From Rhodocyclaceae bacterium (lineage in GTDB: Bacteria > Pseudomonadota > Gammaproteobacteria > Burkholderiales > Rhodocyclaceae): a stretch of DNA of 5,174 nucleotides. The position numbers and the translations under genes were made by a program. The notes under the pieces are model-generated. The model saw only the letters and a list, made by a program, of their open reading frames with translations, made no database searches and had not been told where the DNA came from. Of this stretch, positions 1 to 4,677 are shown in pieces. The stretch spans positions 1-5,174 of the forward strand of contig JAFSWK010000135.1 in assembly GCA_017444505.1 (NCBI GenBank). The letters are read 5' to 3'. How positions within the stretch are numbered: the first letter of the stretch is position 1; every line of letters begins with the position of its first letter.

Positions 1-23
1 AGCCAAGCCAAGCCAAGCCAAGC
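1..23. repeat. AGCCA pentanucleotide tandem repeat (window-edge truncated)
   Basis: Four perfect copies of AGCCA are followed by a partial copy (AGC). The array begins at the first base of the window, so its true length is unknown. A five-base unit is not a multiple of three, so a change in copy number would shift frame if the tract lay in a gene. All three plus-strand frames through it reach a stop by about position 68, so at most it lies at the 3' end of an upstream plus-strand gene or in intergenic DNA. Confidence 0.85.
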
Positions 24-140
24 TATCGTATCACCATGAAACCGGCTCGCCACCCGGTTAGCTATTGATTTTCATCAATAGCTTGTATCTATCGCGCACG
101 CCGTCCCCTGCGGACGTCTGCGGCGATGGTGATACGCTTG
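19..140. repeat. Inverted-repeat-bounded structured element with nested hairpins
   Basis: The left arm 27-37 (CGTATCACCAT) is the exact reverse complement of the right arm 126-136 (ATGGTGATACG). Allowing a 4-base insertion on the left, pairing extends to CAAGC (19-23) with GCTTG (136-140). Between the arms are a 6-bp stem 40-45/54-59, a perfect 10-bp stem 60-69/74-83 and a 5-bp stem 102-106/112-116 (alternatively 99-103/121-125). As RNA this would be a closed multibranch structure. As DNA it resembles a miniature palindromic element. It holds no credible ORF, and its right arm ends only a few bases before the DUF1992 start codon. It could be a dispersed repeat, a structured leader of that gene, or the remnant of a small mobile element. 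The pairing is seen directly; the role is unknown. Confidence 0.6.
60..83. repeat. Perfect 10-bp palindromic hairpin, TTTC loop
   Basis: AGCTATTGAT (60-69) pairs perfectly with ATCAATAGCT (74-83) around a 4-nt TTTC loop. It abuts the preceding hairpin 40-59 (AACCGG/CCGGTT, 8-nt loop) with no gap. No T-tract follows on either strand, so it is not a canonical intrinsic terminator. Its AT-rich composition contrasts with the GC-rich surroundings. It resembles the AGCTAT...ATAGCT palindromes that I recall as frequent in intergenic regions of Comamonadaceae-type genomes, but that is from memory and not verified here. Confidence 0.8.
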
Positions 141-147
141 CCCTGCC

Positions 148-456
148 ATGACCCATCTTTTCGACATTCTTGCCGACCAGCGCATCCTCGGCGCGCTCTC
201 GCGCGGCGAATTTGACAATCTGCCCGGCGCGGGGCGCCCGCTGGTGTTTGAGGACGAACCCTTCACCACGCCCGAGCAGCGCATGGCCAACCATGTGCTG
301 AAAAACGCCGGTTTCACGCCGCGCGAAGTGCTGGTGCGCAAGGAAATCGCCCGTCTGCGCAAGGAAATCGCCGCGCGCGCAGAAAACGACGAAGAACGCC
401 GCCACCTGCGCCGACGCCTCGGCGCGCTGCTCGTGCAAGTGGCGCACACGCGCTAA
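148..456 (+). CDS. DUF1992 family protein (YhdN / DnaJC28-like conserved domain)
   Basis: This 102-residue protein consists almost entirely of one DUF1992 domain. The signature GEFDNLPGAGRPL is at residues 20-32, preceded by a helix carrying ILADQRI. HVLKNAGFTPREVLVRKEI (about 48-66) is the conserved second half. The C-terminal third is a charged, Arg/Glu-rich helix. E. coli YhdN is about 122 residues, so this one is slightly short at the C-terminus but looks complete. There is no signal peptide or membrane segment, so it is probably cytosolic. The molecular function of the family is not established; the same domain occurs in eukaryotic DNAJC28. The ATG at 148 is the only good start, and no Shine-Dalgarno sequence precedes it (the upstream bases are CTTGCCCTGCC). 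It converges with yicC across a 15-bp gap that has no clear terminator. Confidence 0.88.
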   Translation: MTHLFDILADQRILGALSRGEFDNLPGAGRPLVFEDEPFTTPEQRMANHVLKNAGFTPREVLVRKEIARLRKEIAARAENDEERRHLRRRLGALLVQVAHTR

Positions 457-471
457 ACGCGCGGGCGAGTG

Positions 472-1344
472 TCATTCCAGATTTTGCACCTGCTCGCGCA
501 TCTGCTCGATGCACAGTTTGAGTTCCATCGCCGCCTGCGTGACTTCGGTGACGGCGGATTTTGAGGCCAGCGTGTTGGCCTCGCGGTTCAGTTCCTGCAT
601 CAGAAAATCCAGCCGCTTGCCGCAGGCGCCCGACTGGCGCAGGATGCGCTCGACTTCGTCCAGATGGGTAGCCAGCCGCGCCAGCTCTTCGGCAACATCA
701 ATGCGGGCAGCAAACACGGCCACTTCCTGCAAGATGCGGTCTTCTTCCACCGTTTCCACCATTTCGCGGATGCGCGCGCGCAGCCGTTCGGTGTAGGCGG
801 CCTGCGCGGCGGGAATGCGCGGGGCGACTTGCTGCAACAGCGCGCGCATGGCATCTACCCGGTCTTGCATCACGGCGGCGAGCTTTTCGCCTTCGCGCGC
901 ACGGCTGGCGATGAAGTCGTCCAGCGCCCGGCGGGTCAGCTCTTCCACGGCGGCGACGATGGCAGCTTCATCCAGCGGGGTTTCTTCCAGCACGCCCGGC
1001 CAGCGCAGAATTTCCCCCACCGCCATCGGCGCGGCATCCGGCAGACGGCGGCGCACGTCGGCTTGCGCTTCGGCCAGCCGTTCCAGCAGCGCCGCATTCA
1101 AGCGCAAGGCCGCGCCTTCCTGCGCGGCGGCGTCCGCCTGCATCTGCAAGCGACAATCAACCTTGCCGCGTTGCAGGCGGGCGCTAATCGCGGCGCGCAA
1201 CTGCGGCTCACAGTGGCGCAGTTCGTCGCCAATGCGAAAGTTCAGATCCAAAAAGCGGGAATTGACGCTGCGCAGTTCAAGGTGCAGGCTCAGCGCGCCC
1301 AGCGTGGCGCTGGCGGCGGCATAGCCGGTCATGCTGTGAATCAT
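472..1344 (-). CDS. yicC: YicC/YloC family endoribonuclease
   Basis: This 290-residue protein aligns along its whole length with E. coli YicC (287 aa). The N-terminal domain (about 1-155) starts MIHSMTGYA and carries LRSVNSRFLDLNFR (24-37), LQRGKVDC (57-64) and ILRWPGVLEE (112-121). The C-terminal DUF1732 domain (about 205-290) carries RIDVAEELARL (214-224), KRLDFLMQELNREANTLASKS (243-263) and ends IEQMREQVQNLE. Family members are metal-dependent endoribonucleases; E. coli YicC is linked to small-RNA (RyhB) decay. The frame stays open upstream to 1533, but the family N-terminus MIxSMTGY fixes the start at 1344; the extension overlaps the neighbouring acetyltransferase gene and is unlike the family. 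The upstream Shine-Dalgarno is weak. It lies 38 bp downstream of the acetyltransferase gene on the same strand and probably has its own promoter at 1382-1408. The usual genomic partner gmk is not seen in this window. Confidence 0.96.
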   Translation of the reverse strand: MIHSMTGYAAASATLGALSLHLELRSVNSRFLDLNFRIGDELRHCEPQLRAAISARLQRGKVDCRLQMQADAAAQEGAALRLNAALLERLAEAQADVRRRLPDAAPMAVGEILRWPGVLEETPLDEAAIVAAVEELTRRALDDFIASRAREGEKLAAVMQDRVDAMRALLQQVAPRIPAAQAAYTERLRARIREMVETVEEDRILQEVAVFAARIDVAEELARLATHLDEVERILRQSGACGKRLDFLMQELNREANTLASKSAVTEVTQAAMELKLCIEQMREQVQNLE

Positions 1345-1381
1345 GGTGCCGAAAAGTCCGTCTGGCTCAAAAAAGCGGAAG

Positions 1382-1408
1382 ATTATACGCAGGAAGAGCG
1401 CCTGTCCG
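1382..1408 (-). promoter_or_regulatory. Candidate sigma70 promoter for yicC
   Basis: A perfect TATAAT -10 hexamer lies on the minus strand at 1387-1382, about 37 bp upstream of the yicC ATG. This predicts a 5' leader of about 30 nt. The best -35 is CGGACA at 1408-1403 (4 of 6 matches to TTGACA) with a short 15-bp spacer, so the -35 is weak. The -10 overlaps the TAA stop of the upstream acetyltransferase gene (1385-1383). A consensus hexamer in such GC-rich DNA at the right distance supports a real promoter, but no activity can be shown from sequence. Confidence 0.5.
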
Positions 1409-1991
1409 TCGCCATGCGGTACAGACAATGCGGGCGCAGCGGGTGGCCTTCGGGCAGCGCGGGGTGCGCGTAGTCGCCCGCGTGTTCCATCCCCAGCCGC
1501 GTCAACAGGGCGCGCGAGCGCGCATTGCTGCACGCGGTAAACGCCACCAGTTGCGGCAGTTTCAGACGCACGCGGGCAAATTGCGCCACCGCGCGGGCAG
1601 CTTCATAGCCATAGCCGCGCCCCCAGTGTTCGCAATCCAGCCGCCAGGTCAGTTCCACGCAGGGCGCGAAGGGCAGCGCGCCTGCGCGGCGGGCAAACAG
1701 GCCGCAAAAGCCGAGAAAGCGCCCGTCTGCGCGACGTTCCACCGCCCACACGCCCCAGCCGCGCCGCGCCAGCAGCAAGGAAAAGGCGCGCGCCTGGCGC
1801 AGACTTTGCCGCGCATCGAGCAATTCCGGGTAATGCGCCATGACGCGCGGGTCGGCATTCATGCGGGCGAAAAACGGCAAATCCTCGCGCCGCCAGGGGC
1901 GCAGGCGCAGACGGGCAGTCACCAGCGAGGCCGCTTCATTCTGCGGTCTGTGGGCGTTTCTTGTTACATGCAGACGTGTGGTTTTCATCAT
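1383..1991 (-). CDS. GNAT family N-acetyltransferase (RimJ/RimL-like)
   Basis: This 202-residue protein has the Acetyltransf_3 layout. It has VTARLRLRPWRREDLPFF at 24-41 (the usual opening strand and helix), VWAVERRADGRFLGFCGLF at 81-99 (central beta strands), and ELTWRLDCEHWGRGYGYEAARAVAQFA at about 113-139, which holds the acetyl-CoA pyrophosphate-binding loop W-G-R-G-Y-G (123-128). ACSNARSRALLTRLGM at 153-168 is the conserved N-x-x-S/LG motif. The family transfers an acetyl group from acetyl-CoA to an amine, for example protein N-termini or small molecules; the substrate cannot be read here. Two adjacent ATG codons (1991 and 1988) could start translation, and neither has a nearby Shine-Dalgarno. 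The first 20 residues look non-conserved. The gene is followed by yicC in the same direction and is divergent from the HDOD gene. A mini-ORF overlaps its start (see findings). Confidence 0.88.
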   Translation of the reverse strand: MMKTTRLHVTRNAHRPQNEAASLVTARLRLRPWRREDLPFFARMNADPRVMAHYPELLDARQSLRQARAFSLLLARRGWGVWAVERRADGRFLGFCGLFARRAGALPFAPCVELTWRLDCEHWGRGYGYEAARAVAQFARVRLKLPQLVAFTACSNARSRALLTRLGMEHAGDYAHPALPEGHPLRPHCLYRMATDRRSSCV

Positions 1992-1997
1992 GTCGCG

Positions 1998-2029
1998 CGG
2001 GGGATTCGGGGTAAACTTAGCATCCCCCG
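1998..2029. promoter_or_regulatory. Perfect 8-bp inverted repeat in the divergent promoter region
   Basis: CGGGGGAT (1998-2005) and ATCCCCCG (2022-2029) are exact reverse complements separated by 16 bp. They sit in the 65-bp gap between the divergently oriented acetyltransferase and HDOD genes. The spacer is the only AT-rich stretch nearby and contains TAAACT (2012-2017), a 4-of-6 match to a plus-strand -10 box at a suitable distance from the HDOD start. The half-sites are 24 bp apart centre to centre. That would fit an operator for a dimeric regulator flanking the promoter, or an RNA hairpin; sequence alone does not decide. Confidence 0.45.
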
Positions 2030-2056
2030 TAGGCCTTCCGCATCCGTTGCTGTTCG

Positions 2057-2959
2057 ATGAGTGCGCAATCTTTCCCGTTTGATGAGCAAAAACTGCGCGA
2101 CACCTTTCGCGGTTTCTCGCTGCCCTTTTGCCCCTACCACCTGAACGCGCTGGCCACCGAAGTCTCGCGGGGCAGCACCAACAGCCGCCGCGTGTGCGAA
2201 ATTCTCAGCAAAGATACGGCGCTGACCGCGCTGCTCTTCAAGCTGGCCAACGCGCCCGCCTTCGGCATGTGCATGGGCACGGCCTCGATTCAGGAAGCTG
2301 GCCACGCCGTCAGCTATCGCCCCTTTCTGGCGATGATGAACCTGGAATTGCTCAAGCTGCCCGAGTCCAGCCGCTTTTTGCTGCAATACTGGGCGAACGT
2401 AGTCTATGCCGCCAACCTGTGCGCAGCGCTGGCGGAAATCATCGGCAAAGTGCCCAAAGAAGCCGCCTATACCTTCGGCATGATGCACCACTGTGGCGCA
2501 CTGCTGCTTGCCCAGCGTTTTGCCAACTACCCGGAAATCTGGGAAATGGCGGGCACTTCGCCCGGGCACAGCTTCACGCAGATGGAAGAGGAAGCGCTGG
2601 CCACCAACCATGCAACCATCAGCTATTACACGGCGCGCGGCTGCGGCCTGCCGGAATGGCTCACCCAGGCCATTTTGCATCACCACGACTATGGCGCACT
2701 CACCGGCACCCTGCTGCTGCCCGATGAATCGTGCTCGCTGATTGCCTGCGCCGCGATTACCGACCACATCCTCACCGAGCGCCTGTTTGCCCGCCTGGAC
2801 GCGGAATGGGAACGCGCGCTGCCGGCAGTGGGCGATTACCTCAACCTGGCACCGCAAGCGGTGGAAGACCTGCTTGAAGACGTGCAGGTGCAGGTAGAAG
2901 CGCAACAGCGCCAGCGTGAAAGCCTGCAACCGCGCCACGACGAAGATTCGCCCGCGTAA
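2057..2959 (+). CDS. HDOD domain-containing protein
   Basis: This 300-residue soluble protein contains one HDOD domain, roughly residues 18-215. Early helices match the family pattern: SLPFCPYHLNALATEV (21-36), VCEILSKDTALTALLFKLANAPAFG (46-70), then the segment usually reading SSLERAIVLLG, here ASIQEAGHAVSYRPF (76-90). FGMMHHCGALLLAQRFANYPEIW (140-162) corresponds to the family GLLHDIGKLLL motif, so the usual His-Asp pair appears as His144-His145. LATNHATISYYTARGCGLPEWLTQAILHHHDY (181-212) matches the DHAxVGAxLAxxWxLP..IxxHH segment. HDOD proteins are related to HD hydrolases but usually lack catalysis and serve in signalling or regulation. No second output or receiver domain is present. The C-terminal tail (about 275-300) is Gln/Glu/Arg-rich and probably helical or disordered. 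Start chosen: the ATG at 2057, the only Met before residue 71; there is no clear Shine-Dalgarno. Confidence 0.87.
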   Translation: MSAQSFPFDEQKLRDTFRGFSLPFCPYHLNALATEVSRGSTNSRRVCEILSKDTALTALLFKLANAPAFGMCMGTASIQEAGHAVSYRPFLAMMNLELLKLPESSRFLLQYWANVVYAANLCAALAEIIGKVPKEAAYTFGMMHHCGALLLAQRFANYPEIWEMAGTSPGHSFTQMEEEALATNHATISYYTARGCGLPEWLTQAILHHHDYGALTGTLLLPDESCSLIACAAITDHILTERLFARLDAEWERALPAVGDYLNLAPQAVEDLLEDVQVQVEAQQRQRESLQPRHDEDSPA

Positions 2960-2976
2960 ACACGCGCTGCAAGGCG

Positions 2977-3008
2977 CGGACGTGGCAACCGGGATACGCC
3001 CGCGTCCG
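2977..3008 (+). other. GC-rich hairpin downstream of the HDOD gene (no T-tract)
   Basis: CGGACGTGG (2977-2985) pairs with CCGCGTCCG (3000-3008), nine base pairs with one G-U, around a 14-nt loop. It begins 17 bp after the HDOD stop codon. No run of T follows, so it is not a canonical intrinsic terminator. It could protect the mRNA 3' end or act with Rho. The first T-run (3050-3056) is too far away to belong to it. Confidence 0.4.
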
Positions 3009-3035
3009 GCACGCCCGCCATTGCGCTTATGTTCA

Positions 3036-3064
3036 TTGTGTGACGTGCGTTTTTTTGTGATACT
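3036..3064 (+). promoter_or_regulatory. Candidate extended -10 promoter for pntAB
   Basis: GATACT (3059-3064; 4 of 6 matches to TATAAT) is preceded by TGT, giving an extended -10 (TGn) at 3056-3058. A TTGTGT -35-like hexamer (3036-3041; TTG matched) lies 17 bp upstream. The predicted transcript start is near 3071, giving a leader of about 58 nt before the pntA ATG. The region is markedly more T-rich than the flanking genes, with a run of seven T in the spacer. The combination is plausible but not strong. Confidence 0.4.
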
Positions 3065-3070
3065 TACGCC

Positions 3071-3099
3071 TTTTGTGCGCCGCAACACCGCGCACGAAA
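3071..3099 (+). other. Leader hairpin upstream of pntA
   Basis: TTTTGTGCGC (3071-3080) pairs with GCGCACGAAA (3090-3099): ten base pairs including one G-U, with six consecutive G-C or A-T pairs (GTGCGC/GCGCAC) next to a 9-nt loop. It lies almost exactly at the predicted transcription start and ends 16 nt before the Shine-Dalgarno, which it leaves unpaired. No T-tract follows directly; a run of six T begins at 3109, nine bases past the stem. It may be a 5' stabilising stem-loop or a binding site. A terminator is less likely. Confidence 0.5.
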
Positions 3100-3115
3100 C
3101 CGCCATCGTTTTTTG

Positions 3116-3121
3116 AAGGAG
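3116..3121 (+). promoter_or_regulatory. Ribosome binding site of pntA
   Basis: AAGGAG lies 7 nt upstream of the ATG at 3129. It is the only near-consensus Shine-Dalgarno at ideal spacing in the window, fixes the pntA start and suggests efficient translation of the transhydrogenase operon. Confidence 0.85.
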
Positions 3122-3128
3122 AACGTGC

Positions 3129-4670
3129 ATGTTGATTGGGATTCCCAAGGAATGCGCTGCGGGCGAAACCCGCGTAGCCGCCACGCCCGCCAGCGTGGCG
3201 CAGTTGCAGAAACTCGGCTTTGAGGTCATGGTGGAACGCGGAGCGGGCGAGGCCGCCAGCTTCCACGATGCCGCTTACGAAGAAGCCGGTGCGCGCGTAG
3301 CCAGTGCCGACGAAGTCTGGCAACAAGCGGTCGTCTTTAAGGTCAACGCGCCTACGGATGAAGAAATCGCCCGCCTGCAAAACGGCGCGACGCTGGTTTC
3401 CTACATTCAGCCAGCACAAAACCCGCAGCGCCTTGAAGCCCTGGCCGCGCGCGGTGCAAACGTGCTGGCGATGGACATGGTGCCGCGCATCTCGCGCGCG
3501 CAATCGCTCGATGCCCTCTCGTCGATGGCCAACATCAGCGGCTATCGCGCCGTGGTGGAAGCCGCGCACGAGTTTGGCCGTTTCTTCACCGGCCAGATTA
3601 CCGCCGCCGGCAAAGTGCCGCCGGCCAAGGTGCTGGTGATTGGCGCGGGCGTGGCGGGGCTTGCCGCCATCGGCACGGCGGTGTCGCTGGGCGCAGTAGT
3701 GCGCGCCTTTGATACGCGCCTGGAAGTGGCCGAACAGATTCAATCCATGGGCGGCGAATTCCTCAAGCTCGATTTTGGCAATGAGGATGGCGCTTCCAGC
3801 GATGGCTACGCCAAGGTGATGTCCGAAGAATTCATCGCCGCTGAAATGAAGCTCTTTGCCGAACAGGCCAAAGAGGTCGACATCATCATCACCACTGCCG
3901 CCATTCCCGGCAAACCCGCGCCCCGGCTGAGTACCGCCGAGATGGTCGCCAGCATGAAGTCTGGTTCGGTCATCGTCGATCTGGCGGCGGCCACCGGCGG
4001 CAACTGCGAACTGACCCGCGCAGGCGAAATTCACCGCACGGAAAACGGCGTTTCCATCATCGGTTACACCGATCTGGCCGCCCGCCTGCCGGCGCAGTCT
4101 TCGCAGCTCTACGCCACCAACCTGGTCAACTTCGCCAAACTGGTCTGCAAGCAGAAAGATGGCGAAATCACGCTGGACCAAACCGACACCGTGGTGCGCA
4201 ACATGAGCGTGGTCACCGCTGGTGAAATCACCTTCCCGCCGCCGGCCATCAGTGTCAGCGCCGCGCCGTCCGCGCAAAAAGCTGCGCAACCGGCTGCCGC
4301 GCCGAAAAAGGCAGGCGTCTCCAAACGCACCGTCCTGATCGGGCTGGGTTCGCTGGCCGTGCTCTTCCTGCTCATCGGCGCCTTCTCGCCTCCGGCCTTC
4401 CTCCAACACTTCATGGTGTTTACGCTCTCTTGCGTGGTCGGCTACTACGTCATCTGGAATGTGACGCACGCGCTGCACACGCCGCTCATGGCTGTGACCA
4501 ACGCCATCAGCGGCATCATCGTGGTCGGCGCCATCCTGCAAACCGGCAGCGATTCGGGATGGGTGACGTTCTTCGCCTTCCTCGCCACGCTGGTCGCCAC
4601 CATCAACATCGTCGGCGGCTTCACCGTCACACACCGAATGCTCAACATGTTCAGAAAGGATCGGGGGTAA
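3129..4670 (+). CDS. pntA: NAD(P) transhydrogenase subunit alpha (proton-translocating, Re/Si-specific)
   Basis: This is the alpha subunit of the inner-membrane transhydrogenase, which reduces NADP+ with NADH using proton inflow. It is 513 residues, close to E. coli PntA (510), and is the fused form rather than the split pntAA/pntAB. Domain I (about 1-370) binds NAD(H). It begins MLIGIPKE, has the RQD-loop residues Arg120, Gln125 and Asp128 within SRAQSLDALSSMANISGYRA, and a Rossmann GAGVAGLAA motif at 172-180 with Gly172, Gly174 and Gly177. The mobile-loop region is TTAAIPGKPAPRL (255-267). An Ala/Pro/Lys linker (about 373-398) leads to four predicted membrane helices near 401-419, 424-445, 453-471 and 478-500, including the family sequence HTPLMAVTNAISGIIVVGAI (450-469). 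No expected residue appears missing. The start is supported by a strong Shine-Dalgarno. pntB follows after 7 bp, clearly in the same operon. Confidence 0.98.
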   Translation: MLIGIPKECAAGETRVAATPASVAQLQKLGFEVMVERGAGEAASFHDAAYEEAGARVASADEVWQQAVVFKVNAPTDEEIARLQNGATLVSYIQPAQNPQRLEALAARGANVLAMDMVPRISRAQSLDALSSMANISGYRAVVEAAHEFGRFFTGQITAAGKVPPAKVLVIGAGVAGLAAIGTAVSLGAVVRAFDTRLEVAEQIQSMGGEFLKLDFGNEDGASSDGYAKVMSEEFIAAEMKLFAEQAKEVDIIITTAAIPGKPAPRLSTAEMVASMKSGSVIVDLAAATGGNCELTRAGEIHRTENGVSIIGYTDLAARLPAQSSQLYATNLVNFAKLVCKQKDGEITLDQTDTVVRNMSVVTAGEITFPPPAISVSAAPSAQKAAQPAAAPKKAGVSKRTVLIGLGSLAVLFLLIGAFSPPAFLQHFMVFTLSCVVGYYVIWNVTHALHTPLMAVTNAISGIIVVGAILQTGSDSGWVTFFAFLATLVATINIVGGFTVTHRMLNMFRKDRG

Positions 4671-4677
4671 TCAGGCC

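Noticed and set aside
1..23. CRISPR array
   Set aside because: It is a contiguous 5-bp tandem repeat without spacers.
19..140. tRNA or other classical RNA gene, suggested by the cloverleaf-like pairing
   Set aside because: The arms have the wrong lengths, there is no T-loop GTTC box and no anticodon arm of five pairs. It matches no RNA family I can recognise.
446..472. Bidirectional terminator between the convergent DUF1992 and yicC genes
   Set aside because: Only weak 4-bp pairings (CGCG around CTAAA, and ACAC with GTGT) exist and there is no T-tract on either strand.
664..1473. 269-codon open frame on the plus strand opposite yicC
   Set aside because: It is a shadow of yicC. The composition is Gly/His/Gln/Arg-rich without any motif, while the minus strand encodes a full-length YicC.
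1345..1533. N-terminal extension of yicC to the first in-frame ATG at 1533
   Set aside because: The family begins MIxSMTGY. The extra 63 residues are Arg/Pro/Ala-rich, overlap the acetyltransferase gene in another frame and have no homologous counterpart in E. coli YicC.
3050..3056. T-run as intrinsic terminator of the HDOD gene
   Set aside because: No stable GC-rich stem lies immediately upstream; the nearest candidate pairing (3009-3013 with 3044-3048) is 5 bp with a 30-nt loop. The run fits better as a promoter spacer.
1988..3229. 413-codon minus-strand frame opposite the HDOD gene
   Set aside because: It is antisense to a recognisable HDOD protein and has no family resemblance. Only its last 11 codons are discussed, as a possible leader mini-ORF.
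3033..4634. Long open frame (533 codons) on the minus strand opposite pntA
   Set aside because: It is antisense to a clearly real gene and its translation is His/Gly/Arg-rich low-complexity of the kind produced by GC-rich codon bias. No domain is recognisable.
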